Origin: Polyangium sp. 15x6
GTDB lineage: Bacteria > Myxococcota_A > Polyangia > Polyangiales > Polyangiaceae
Reading direction: 5' to 3'
DNA: 64,000 nt
Assembly (NCBI RefSeq): GCF_029960785.1
Contig: NZ_JASBQE010000002.1
Span: forward strand, 290,466 to 354,465
The position numbers were made by a program, and so were the translations under genes. Below, one piece after another: positions 8,979 to 16,924 of the stretch; position 1 is the stretch's first letter, and each line of letters starts with the position of its first letter. Under the pieces are notes generated by a model that saw nothing but the letters and a program-made list of their open reading frames with translations, ran no database searches and was not told the origin of the DNA.

Positions 8979-9408
8979 GGCACGTCCTCGCGAACAGAGA
9001 GGGTGAACAGGCGCGGTGGGTCGCTCGTGCTCGCGCGCGATGAGCATGAGCACGCCTGGGGAGGCGCACGTCTTCGTGCGCGATGCGCGTGAGCACGCCC
9101 GGGGAGGCGCACGTCTTCGTGCGCGATGCGCGTGAGCACGCCCGGAGGGGCGCACGTCTTCGTGCGCGATGCGCGTGAGCACGCCCGGGGAGGCGCACGA
9201 GCTCGTCCCCAGAGAGGGAGAGGACGACCGGGGAGGCGCACGTCCTCACGCGCGACGAGCGTGATCACGCCCGGAGGGGCGCACGTCCTCGCGAACGGAG
9301 CAGGGTGAGGACGCCCGGGGGGCGCATGTACTCGTGCGCGATGAGCGAGAGTACGCCCAGAGGGGCGCACGCCCTCGTGGACGAAGCAGGATGAGGACGC
9401 GCGAGGGG
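8979..9408. repeat. 43-bp tandem repeat array, ten units
   Basis: Ten head-to-tail units with an exact 43-bp period; the common CGCACG/CGCTCG core begins at 8979, 9022, 9065, 9108, 9151, 9194, 9237, 9280, 9323 and 9366, with a decayed unit before. Units at 9065, 9108 and 9151 are nearly identical. Typical units contain two small stem-loops, GCGCACG-TCTT-CGTGCGC and GCGTG-AG-CACGC. Since 43 is not a multiple of three and the array lies between genes, it is not a protein repeat. Function unknown; it sits upstream of the gene read from 8849. Confidence 0.9.
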
Positions 9409-9617
9409 AAGGGCCAGGACGCGGTTTGCGATGGCGTGGACGACGCGGTTGCCGAGGGCGCGGAGGCGACGGATCCGCACGTGCCCGGTTGCGGAGGGCT
9501 ACGACGTGGCGCGGGACCTCGCGTCGCCGCGCCCCATGACCCAGCTCGGATCTAGCGCTTGGATTGGCGCCGCCGCGCCCATGGCTCGGGTCCCGCGAGC
9601 GCCCCCTCCCATCAAGA

Positions 9618-9770
9618 CAGCCGCGCTGCCCTTTCGACTGGCAACGCGGCCCGTTGGAAGAACTGCGCGGAGCGCAGTTCTTCCACCTTCGGTCCAGGCC
9701 GTGCCTGGTCCGGGTCGAGGGGCGGATAGCCCCCGCGGGGTCCGGGGCAGAGCCCCGGCGCGGCGGCCCC
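9618..9770 (-). repeat. Four-hairpin repeat arm, copy B (reverse)
   Basis: Reverse-oriented arm. The 31-nt palindrome (half-site TGGAAGAACTGCGC, centre GGA) is at 9655-9685, followed by CCAGGC-CGT-GCCTGG, GGGGC-GGATA-GCCCC and CCGGGGC-AGA-GCCCCGG. It is nearly identical, in inverted orientation, to the arm at 13149-13311, so the large protease gene between them is bracketed by inverted copies. The region 9409-9617 and 9771-9987 otherwise shows nothing recognisable. Confidence 0.85.
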
Positions 9771-9987
9771 AGCCCAAGAAGAGACCAATGCCCTCCTCGT
9801 ACCCGCCCATGGTCCACCCCCTCTGTCAATATGGTGTCTGGGTTTCACGTGGCAACGGCTCGGGCACGAACACGGTCGCCACGCGGTAGGTCCTTGCGGC
9901 GTCGGGCAGGCTCGCCAATGAAATGAGCGAGGGGCATTTCGCGGCGACGCTACGAGCGCCCGATGTGTTTGACCTGGAGGTATGACC

Positions 9988-12900
9988 ATGGGCCGTAAAA
10001 AACCCGAGGATGCGGGCGGGACCGAGGCGCGCCGCGCCCTTTCCGCCGAGGCGCCGTTCACGCTCACGTTGCTCGACGTTGGGGAACAACCCTACGGCGA
10101 TGCAGTGCTCTGCCGCTTCGGCGACACCTCTATCATGATCGACGGGGCCCACCCCGCCAATCACCGGCGGAAAGACGGACACCGCTCGATTCAGGAGCAG
10201 ATCAAGCCGCTCCTGCCGCAGCGAGGTCGCGCATCCGTGGTGACCCTTCTCATCGTCTCTCATGCGCATCAGGATCACATCGGGTGCCTGCCGCGGCTCG
10301 TGCGCGACGGGCACCTCGTCGCCGAATGGGCGCTCGTGGCGCATCCGGAGCTCGGCTGGGGCAACGTGGGCAGGGAACGCGCGGCGCCGGAGGTATCGCC
10401 CTCCGCGCTCCGGATCGCGGCGGCCCTGCGCGAGGAGCCGCAAGAGTTCGACGACGCCGGCGAGGAGAGCGCGTTCCTCGAAGAGGCGCAGCGCATGGAC
10501 GACGAGTACCGCGAGATGCTGAATACGCTGGCCCGCAAAGGAACGCGGGTCATTCCGTTTTTGGGGAGCGACGACCCCGCGGTCCGGCCGCTCGTGGAGG
10601 CGCTCGCGCGCGGCGGGGTTTCCCTGAAGCTCCTCGGCCCGACCCGAAAACACGTCGCCGCCTGCGCGGAGGGCATCTCCGGGGGTCTGGAGACGATGAG
10701 CGTCGAAATCGAGAAAGTGCTCGCGGCCGAGAGCACCGGGAGCCCCGACGAGGAGACCGACGAGGCCAAAGAGGCGCGTGAGCTCGAGGTTTACCGCAGG
10801 TTCGCCTCGCGTTTCGCCTCCGAGGACGAGGAGGCCGGGGAGGTCGAGGAGGCGGGAATTCCCCGCGTATCGAAGTTCGTGAACCTCCAGAGCTCGGTGC
10901 TGACCTTCGCATATCAAGGCAAGAAGCTCCTGTTCACCGGGGATATGCAGCTCGCGGATCCGCAAACCACGGACCCCACGGTGCTCGCTGGGATGAAGAA
11001 GATCCTCGGGGCCATCCGGAAGGACGCTCCCTACGACTTCGTGAAGCTGTCGCATCACGGGAGCGACAACGGAATCAGCGCAGAGCTCCTCGAGCTCATG
11101 GGGAATCCCCGATTGCTCGGCATATGCGCCGGCGAAAAGAGCAAGCGGCACCCGAACGCGAGGACGATCGATCTCATGAAGAAGACACGCGCCAAGCGCG
11201 ACCTGCGCTGGGCGCGGACCGACAAGAACGGGCTCACGACGATCCGCTTCGACGAGGGCGAGCCGGCCGTGGACGTGTCCTGCGGTCGCATCAACGACGC
11301 GAGCCCGCCGAGAGGCGCGAGACGATCGGAAACGGCGGACATGGCCGAGGCGGACATGGCCGAGGCGGATATGGACGAGGCGGATATGGACGAGGCAGAC
11401 ATGGACGAGGCGGACATGGACGAGACAGAATCGCGCGCACGTGGAAAGCCGGTCGCTTCCGGGCCGTGCGTCGGGTCTGCCCCGGAGAACGGGGACGAGA
11501 CCACCGTCGAATCTGCCGAGGAGCGAGGGGAGGAGAGCAACGTCGCTCCCTTGGAGGGAGTCCTGGAGTTCGTACCTGGGTATCGGCGCGCCAGCGGGGT
11601 CGCCGCCGAGGTCCAGCCCGGGCTCGAAACGGGCGCTGCGCCCTCCGACCCTGTCCTGCGCCCCGCCAGGCACACGGGGGAGGAAGCCGCGGTCGCGATC
11701 GAGGCCGCGTCCGAGCCGGAGACCATGTTCGACCCAGCCTACCTGGCCCCCATCACGGCGACCGAGACCATCATCGGCGGCGTCGACGATCGGCGGCTCA
11801 TCACCCCGACGACGGCGCTGCCCTGGCGCGCGATCTGCTCGTTGCGCATGACCAGCGCAGATGGAAAGCGTTTCATCGGCACGGGCTGGCTCATCAATCC
11901 GCGTACCGTCGTCACGGCGGGGCATTGCGTCTATTCCCACGCCTTCGGGGGCTTCATGAAATCCGTGGAGGTCACCCCGGCGCTCGATTCCGACGCGAGG
12001 CCGTTCGGCTCGGTGGTGGGGAAGAAGTTCCGCGCCGCGGAGGGGTGGATCAAGGACAAGTCGTCGGAGTACGATTACGGCGTCATCCTGCTCGACGAGC
12101 CCATCAGGCTCGAAAGTGGCTTCTTCGTGCCCATGCCGGCGTCGAACACGGAGCTCGAGGGCGTCCTCGCGAACATCGCGGGGTACCCTTCGGATCGAGA
12201 GCTCGGCCGGCGCCTCTTCTTCCACGCGCGAAAGCTCCAGAACATCGGGACGCGGCGGGTCCAGTACGACATCGATACGTTCGGCGGTCAGAGCGGCAGC
12301 CCGGTGTGGGTCACGCTCCGGAATGGGAAGCGCATCGTGGCGGCGATCCACACGAACGGCACCACGCCCAGCGTGAAGTTCAACTCGGGGACGCGGATCA
12401 CCGCCGAAGTGCTCCGCAACCTGACGAAATGGGCAGCGGAGGCGGGGGCGGAGACGCCGAATCCGCGGAGGCGACGCGCGCCGCGCAGAGAAGAGGCGCC
12501 CGCGACGGAGAGCGCAGGGGAACGGCCGCGGGAGCGTACGGCGACGATGCTCAGGGGCCGGGTCATCGACCGGCAACGACGCCCCATCGCTGGCGCGACC
12601 GTCGCGATCAGCACAGGCGACGCGCCCTATCCCGAGGTCGCCGCGATCTCGGCGGAGGACGGCTCCTTCACGCTGCCGATCACGAGGTCGGGGCGTTACG
12701 GGGTGGAGGCATTTTCGCCGCGAGGCAGAGGCGCCACCACGACCACCGTCGCAGGGGACGAGACGAGCAACGCGACCATCATGCTCGACTCGGAGAGAGA
12801 GGACACGACGAACGAAACCGTGGCAGCGCCGCCGAAAGCTCCGCTGCATGGGATGTCACTCCCGGGGACCGGCATGAAACGCGGCGTCAAGAGCGCGGCC

Positions 12901-13137
12901 GTGACGCAGCTCCAGAATGCGCTGGTGAAGCTCGGCCACATGACGAAGGCCCAGGTGAATGCAGACCGGGGCACGTTCGGCGAGCGAACCGAGGCGGCGC
13001 TGAAGAAGTTCCAGGCCAAACACGGCGTGCCAGCCACGGGCACCTACGGCCCGAGGACGCGCGCGGCCTTCGCCAAGCTCGGCGCGAAGGTGGCCAAAGC
13101 GTCCAAGCCCAGCCGCCCAGCGCGCGGCGGCGTATAG
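9988..13137 (+). CDS. Metallo-beta-lactamase / trypsin-like protease / peptidoglycan-binding fusion
   Basis: A 1049-aa multidomain protein. Residues about 20-430 are an MBL-fold hydrolase of the ComEC type: HAHQDH (His92, His94, Asp96, His97), FTGDMQ and LSHHGSDNG. Next is an acidic linker of five-residue DM[AD]EA repeats encoded by six 15-bp units. After the motif LEFVPGYRR comes a V8/trypsin-like protease with TAGHC (His646), YDYGV (Asp696) and GQSGSP (Ser769). Then follow a carboxypeptidase-regulatory-like beta domain (GRVIDRQRRPIAGATVAI) and a C-terminal PG_binding_1 domain (AVTQLQNALVKLG...GTFGERTEAALKKFQ). No signal peptide. Start ATG 9988 has GGAGG seven bases upstream; ATG 9982 is too close to it. 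Role unknown: possibly a toxin, lytic or self-processing effector. Confidence 0.92.
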   Translation: MGRKKPEDAGGTEARRALSAEAPFTLTLLDVGEQPYGDAVLCRFGDTSIMIDGAHPANHRRKDGHRSIQEQIKPLLPQRGRASVVTLLIVSHAHQDHIGCLPRLVRDGHLVAEWALVAHPELGWGNVGRERAAPEVSPSALRIAAALREEPQEFDDAGEESAFLEEAQRMDDEYREMLNTLARKGTRVIPFLGSDDPAVRPLVEALARGGVSLKLLGPTRKHVAACAEGISGGLETMSVEIEKVLAAESTGSPDEETDEAKEARELEVYRRFASRFASEDEEAGEVEEAGIPRVSKFVNLQSSVLTFAYQGKKLLFTGDMQLADPQTTDPTVLAGMKKILGAIRKDAPYDFVKLSHHGSDNGISAELLELMGNPRLLGICAGEKSKRHPNARTIDLMKKTRAKRDLRWARTDKNGLTTIRFDEGEPAVDVSCGRINDASPPRGARRSETADMAEADMAEADMDEADMDEADMDEADMDETESRARGKPVASGPCVGSAPENGDETTVESAEERGEESNVAPLEGVLEFVPGYRRASGVAAEVQPGLETGAAPSDPVLRPARHTGEEAAVAIEAASEPETMFDPAYLAPITATETIIGGVDDRRLITPTTALPWRAICSLRMTSADGKRFIGTGWLINPRTVVTAGHCVYSHAFGGFMKSVEVTPALDSDARPFGSVVGKKFRAAEGWIKDKSSEYDYGVILLDEPIRLESGFFVPMPASNTELEGVLANIAGYPSDRELGRRLFFHARKLQNIGTRRVQYDIDTFGGQSGSPVWVTLRNGKRIVAAIHTNGTTPSVKFNSGTRITAEVLRNLTKWAAEAGAETPNPRRRRAPRREEAPATESAGERPRERTATMLRGRVIDRQRRPIAGATVAISTGDAPYPEVAAISAEDGSFTLPITRSGRYGVEAFSPRGRGATTTTVAGDETSNATIMLDSEREDTTNETVAAPPKAPLHGMSLPGTGMKRGVKSAAVTQLQNALVKLGHMTKAQVNADRGTFGERTEAALKKFQAKHGVPATGTYGPRTRAAFAKLGAKVAKASKPSRPARGGV
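11335..11424 (+). repeat. 15-bp tandem repeat coding an acidic linker
   Basis: Six head-to-tail 15-bp units (GCGGACATGG[CA]CGAG type) inside the protease fusion gene. They encode repeated A-D-M-[AD]-E and separate the metallo-beta-lactamase domain from the protease domain. The near identity of the units at DNA level indicates recent expansion by slippage. Confidence 0.85.
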
Positions 13138-13148
13138 CTCGCTGAGCT

Positions 13149-13470
13149 GGGGCCGCCGCGCCGGGGCGCCGCCCCGGACCCCGCGGGGGCTGTTCGCCCC
13201 TCGACCCGAACCAGGGCAAGCCCTGGACCTCAGGTGGAAGAACTGCGCTCCGCGCAGTTCTTCCAACGGGCCCGTTGAGCCGCGTTGCCAGTCGAAAGGG
13301 CAGCGCGGCTGTTTCGGTTGGCAGGATCGTCGCCGGTCTTGACTCGGCCTGTTCGATGAACTGCGCATCGCGCAGTTCATCGACCCCGGGTCCAGCGCTT
13401 GCGCTGGTCCGGGTCCAGGGGCGGATAGCCCCGGTGGGGCCTGGGGCAACGCCCCAGCGCGGCGGCTCCC
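13149..13470. repeat. Four-hairpin repeat, inverted pair, copy C
   Basis: Composite element downstream of the protease fusion. The forward arm has CCGGGGC-GCC-GCCCCGG, GGGGC-TGTTC-GCCCC, CCAGGGC-AA-GCCCTGG and the TGGAAGAACTGCGC palindrome at 13235-13265. A spacer of about 87 bp follows. The reverse arm has a TCGATGAACTGCGC palindrome at 13353-13383, then CCAGCGC-TT-GCGCTGG, GGGGC-GGATA-GCCCC and CTGGGGC-AAC-GCCCCAG. The similarity may extend to about 13489 (CCCAGATGAGACCAATGCTC), since the same tail in reverse borders copy E at 25778-25797. Confidence 0.88.
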
Positions 13471-13491
13471 AGATGAGACCAATGCTCAGAC

Positions 13492-13530
13492 GAAGGCGCG
13501 CCCTCCCCGGGTATGGGGGGGCGCGCCTTC
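13492..13530 (-). terminator. Strong hairpin downstream of the 244-aa gene
   Basis: A 12-bp perfect stem (GAAGGCGCGCCC / GGGCGCGCCTTC), extended by C/G-rich pairs, lies 20 bases past the stop of the minus-strand gene ending at 13550. No T-tract follows on either strand, so it may end transcription weakly or protect the 3' end. Confidence 0.5.
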
Positions 13531-13549
13531 GTGTGCGCGGGCTTCAGGC

Positions 13550-14284
13550 TCAGCGGATCTGCCGCCCGAAGGCCCAGACGAGGCCGACAATCACGCTCGT
13601 CCACCCCACGAACGGGACGGCCTTCGAGGCGACCTTGGCCACCGCCTTGGCGGCAGCCTTGGCGCCGACCCGCTTCGCGAGTGCCTTCCGGAACTTGCTC
13701 GAGCGCATCGCGTTCAGGACCTTCTTCAAGGGCTTCTTGGCTTTCGCGAAGCGCCTCCCCTTGAGGTGACCGAGTAGCGCCTGCCAGTTCTTCTTGTCCG
13801 CCGCCTCCACCGCAAAGATGATTGCGGTGACCATGCCCGGTTCGATGCCGAGCGCGGAGACGAGCTTCGCGGCCACGATTGTCACCAGGCTCTTGGGCGG
13901 GACCCCAGCCTCGGCCGTTGCGCCCTCCTGGGCAGCTTCGGTGGCGGCGGCCTCGTTCGCGAGGAAAGCCTCGAAGGTGGGGAAAGAAAAGTCAGGGGCC
14001 ACCTCATCTTCGCCCTCGCCGGCCTCGGCGGCGGCCACGTGGCTCCCGGCGCGGGCGGCGGCCTCCTTGGCCAGCTGGTTGATCTCCGCGCAATGCGCGA
14101 AGATCGCCTTGACAATCGTCTCGCTCGGCACCGATTTGCCAGGCATGAGCTTCTCGAGGTCGGCGACCCGCGTTTTCAGCACGAGTTCGAGGCCCTCCAG
14201 CTCGCTCCGCTCGAGCACCTCGGTCACGAACTCATACGCCGCTTCCGCCGTGGACTCGGTTTTTTTTGATTGCTTTGCTGCCAT
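13550..14284 (-). CDS. Hypothetical protein with basic Ala/Lys-rich C-terminus
   Basis: A 244-aa protein of unknown function between the two modular proteases, on the opposite strand. The N-terminal half is helical (AAYEFVTEVLERSELEGLEL), the middle acidic (AEAGEGEDEVAPDFSFPTF). The next part is a hydrophobic helix pair (LVTIVAAKLVSALGIEPG). The last 80 residues are strongly basic and Ala-rich (KALAKRVGAKAAAKAVAK), ending in one probable membrane-inserting segment (VPFVGWTSVIVGLVWAFG). Start ATG 14284 has a GGGAAGG/GGAGG site upstream. It could be a membrane-active or nucleic-acid-binding partner of its neighbours, but that is only inference from position. Confidence 0.72.
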   Translation of the reverse strand: MAAKQSKKTESTAEAAYEFVTEVLERSELEGLELVLKTRVADLEKLMPGKSVPSETIVKAIFAHCAEINQLAKEAAARAGSHVAAAEAGEGEDEVAPDFSFPTFEAFLANEAAATEAAQEGATAEAGVPPKSLVTIVAAKLVSALGIEPGMVTAIIFAVEAADKKNWQALLGHLKGRRFAKAKKPLKKVLNAMRSSKFRKALAKRVGAKAAAKAVAKVASKAVPFVGWTSVIVGLVWAFGRQIR

Positions 14285-14373
14285 GACCTTCCCTCCTCCG
14301 TGTATCGCGCGCTATGCGTCCCCTTCTTTCGGACCCATCATGGTTCGCGGTCTTCGGGGCCGACAAACCAGCT

Positions 14374-14541
14374 TCATGGCATTTCGTTGGGTTCCCGGTG
14401 CGGCCCGTCAATCCGTGCGGGGCCACCCCGCAGACAACGTCTCACCGTATTGCGGGCGACCTTCAGCTCTCGCGCGATCCGCTCGGCACCCGAGTCGCGG
14501 GCCGCCAGATCGCGGATCTGCCGGATGATCTCCGGCTCCAC
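14374..14541 (-). pseudogene. IS21-family transposase (IstA) N-terminal fragment
   Basis: The first 40 residues match the N-terminal helix-turn-helix of IS21-type IstA transposases (EPEIIRQIRDLAARDSGAERIA followed by RELKVARNTVRRCLRGG), starting at a GTG. After that the similarity ends and a stop follows, so the DDE catalytic part and the IstB helper gene are missing. Upstream at 14584-14690 is a short AT-richer stretch with two GTCCCC-type motifs (TTTGTCCCCCTGTCC and, inverted, ACAAGGGGAC), resembling the repeated ends of IS21 relatives. A dead insertion-sequence remnant, indicating past transfer at this locus. Confidence 0.65.
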
Positions 14542-14709
14542 GATATCCCACACCTCCGCGACCGGAGGTGTCTTCTCCCAGCGTTTGTCCCCCTGTCCAT
14601 TTTGCGATGGATGGCGAGGTCCTCGCTTGCGCGTCTTTTGAATGAAACTAAATATCGTTCGAGGCGGGTCGAGAAACAAGGGGACGAAATTCAGAGAAGG
14701 GGAATTCTC

Positions 14710-16707
14710 ATGAACAGGAATCGTCGTCGAGCCGTGGCCACCGAGGGAAGCCGCGTGACCGGCGGTGACGAGATTTCCCGGAGCGAGGACGGGCCCAGGC
14801 CGTGTGCCCCTGCGACCGAGACGGGCACCAGGAAGCCCACGAGCCTGATCGAGTACGTGCCAGGGTACCAGCGGCCAAGGGGGGAGGCCGCCGCGCCCAT
14901 GTCACGCCTGCCCGGGAGGCGCGTGGAGGAGACGCCTGACAGGTTTCTCGTGCCCGAGCGGTTCGCGCGGGAGGGGGCCATGCTTTTGCGGGAGCCGACG
15001 GTCACGCCGGCGCCGACGTTCACGATGGAGCCGGAGAATGGGGGCGCCGGGACCGTCATCCACGCAGTACCGGTCGCCCTATTCGGCGACGATGATCGGG
15101 TCCTGGTCTCCCCGACCGACGTGGAGCCGTTTCGAGCCATCTGCGCGCTGCGGCTCACCGGCACCAATGGCGCCCCGACCATCGGTACGGGGTGGCTCAT
15201 CGATTCGCGCACCGTCATCACGGCGGGGCATTGCGTGTACGACTGCCAGAAGATGGGCGGATGGGCGGTCTCCGCGGAGGTGATCCCGGCGCTCGATGCG
15301 AGCCGGCGGCCCTTCGGCTCCGTCAGAGCGACCCGGTTCCGAACGGTGTCGGCGTGGCTCATGCGCCGCTTCCGGGAGTACGATTACGGCGCGATCCTCC
15401 TCGACGAGCCCGTCCAGCTCGAAGAAGGCTTCTTCGTGCCCGAGGCGCTCTCGGATGCGGCGCTCACGGGCATCCTCGCCAATATCGCGGGATATCCGGA
15501 GAATCGCGAGAATGCCACCCGCATTTTCTTCCACGCGCGGGAGCTGCGGGACACCTCCGCCCGTCTCGTCCAGTACGACATCGACACGTATGGCGGGCAG
15601 AGCGGCGCCCCGGTATGGGTTACGCGGCCGGACGGGAGGCGCACCGTGGTCGGGATCCACACGAGCGGCCCCGATTGGCCCATCCGCTGGAACTTCGGGG
15701 TGCGCATCACGGCCGAGGTGCTCGAGAACCTGCGGCGGTGGTCGGAGGAGGCGGCGACGCCCCGGCGGCGCAGGTTACCGGCCCCCACCCGGGGAGCCTC
15801 GGCTCCCGCGAGCTCGGCGGAGAGCGCGACGCTCGAGGCCGGGACGACGACCAGGGAGATCACGGGCAAGGTGGTCGACGCGGCAATGCGCCCGCTCGCC
15901 GACGTCACGGTCACGATCTCCAGCCAGGGCGCTCCCACGATTGCCACGACCTCGACGGAGGACGGCTCGTTTTCGTTGCCGATGGCAAAACCCGGGCGTC
16001 ATGCGCTGAAAGCGTTCTCCAGCCGGGGGGCGAGCACCAAGACCGTGACGAGCGAGCAAGAGGGCCCTGTCACGCTGGTGATCGAATCGCAGCCCGAGGC
16101 CCCGACGGGCGGCACCGAGGCGGGCGTGGTGAAGCCCGCCGCCGCGCCCGTGAAGAAGCCCGCGAAGAAGCCTGCGGTGCGGGCCGGGGTCACGCTGGCC
16201 GAGCTCAGGGCCATCATGCCTCGACTCCCTGTCGGGCGGGCCCGCGCGTGCTTGCCACACCTCAACAAGGCCATGAAGGAGGCGGCCATCACCACGAAGA
16301 AGCGGATCGCCGCGTTCCTCGCGCAACTGGCGCACGAGAGTGGGGAGCTCCGCCATTTCGAGGAGCTCGGCACCGGCAAGTCTTACGAGGGGCGCAAGGA
16401 TCTCGGAAACGTCCGCCCCGGCGACGGCCCCCGCTTCAAGGGCCGTGGCCCGATCCAGATCACGGGCCGCAGCAATTACCGCGCCGCGGGCAAGGCGCTC
16501 GGCATCGACCTGGAGAAAAACCCGAAATGCGCAGCCCGCCTCGACGTGGGATTCCGCATTGCAGGGTGGTTCTGGAAGAGCCGCAAGCTGAACGCGCTCG
16601 CGGACCGGGGCGACTTCAAGAAGATCACGTACCGGATCAACGGCGGATACAGGGGGCTCGCGCGCCGGAGGGTATACTACCAGCGCGCCCTGCGCGTCCT
16701 CGGCTGA
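14710..16707 (+). CDS. Trypsin-like protease fused to GH19 lysozyme/chitinase domain
   Basis: A 665-aa relative of the protease fusion at 9988. After a basic, low-complexity start comes the shared motif LIEYVPGYQRP. Then comes a V8/trypsin-like protease with TAGHC (His174), YDYGA (Asp225) and GQSGAP (Ser298). Next is a carboxypeptidase-regulatory-like domain (GKVVDAAMRPLADVTVTI). Last is a GH19 domain from about residue 490, with FLAQLAHESGEL (catalytic Glu about 543), RFKGRGPIQITGRSNY and ITYRINGGYRGL. GH19 enzymes cut chitin or peptidoglycan glycan chains. No signal peptide is seen. ATG 14710 has GAGAAGGGGA upstream; this start lies only about 20 bases from the IS21-like end. Probably a wall-attacking or wall-processing effector; role unproven. 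Confidence 0.9.
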   Translation: MNRNRRRAVATEGSRVTGGDEISRSEDGPRPCAPATETGTRKPTSLIEYVPGYQRPRGEAAAPMSRLPGRRVEETPDRFLVPERFAREGAMLLREPTVTPAPTFTMEPENGGAGTVIHAVPVALFGDDDRVLVSPTDVEPFRAICALRLTGTNGAPTIGTGWLIDSRTVITAGHCVYDCQKMGGWAVSAEVIPALDASRRPFGSVRATRFRTVSAWLMRRFREYDYGAILLDEPVQLEEGFFVPEALSDAALTGILANIAGYPENRENATRIFFHARELRDTSARLVQYDIDTYGGQSGAPVWVTRPDGRRTVVGIHTSGPDWPIRWNFGVRITAEVLENLRRWSEEAATPRRRRLPAPTRGASAPASSAESATLEAGTTTREITGKVVDAAMRPLADVTVTISSQGAPTIATTSTEDGSFSLPMAKPGRHALKAFSSRGASTKTVTSEQEGPVTLVIESQPEAPTGGTEAGVVKPAAAPVKKPAKKPAVRAGVTLAELRAIMPRLPVGRARACLPHLNKAMKEAAITTKKRIAAFLAQLAHESGELRHFEELGTGKSYEGRKDLGNVRPGDGPRFKGRGPIQITGRSNYRAAGKALGIDLEKNPKCAARLDVGFRIAGWFWKSRKLNALADRGDFKKITYRINGGYRGLARRRVYYQRALRVLG

Positions 16708-16924
16708 TCGGGGGCAAACCGCAAGCGGGGGGGAGACTGCCACGCCGAAGCGTCGGAGCGCGGCCTGTACTGCGGCGAGCTCGCGCGGCTTCGGACGAGT
16801 GGGCCTCATCGGACAGCGCCTTTGGCCATCGAGATCAGCCGTCTCTACCCGTTGTCGTTTTTCTTTGCTCGGCTCGTGCACCGAGGGTGAAATGCCTGAC
16901 GGTGACGCCGCCGACGGCTCGTCG

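Noticed and set aside
8979..9408. CRISPR array.
   Set aside because: Units are directly joined with no spacers of independent sequence, and no cas genes are nearby.
8834..9829. Minus-strand 331-codon frame with a 43-residue Ala/Arg/His repeat.
   Set aside because: It comes from the 43-bp tandem array being open in every frame; the period is not a multiple of three and the ends run into the repeat arm and upstream DNA.
9826..12849. Minus-strand open frame of about 1000 codons opposite the protease fusion.
   Set aside because: It is low-complexity Arg/Asp/His-rich and lacks any domain; the plus strand has intact catalytic motifs. It results from high GC at third positions.
13149..13470. Dispersed hairpin repeats as ordinary transcription terminators.
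   Set aside because: They have no T-tracts, occur in both orientations and between genes of any arrangement, and have long paired ends; a terminator role may exist but does not explain the family.
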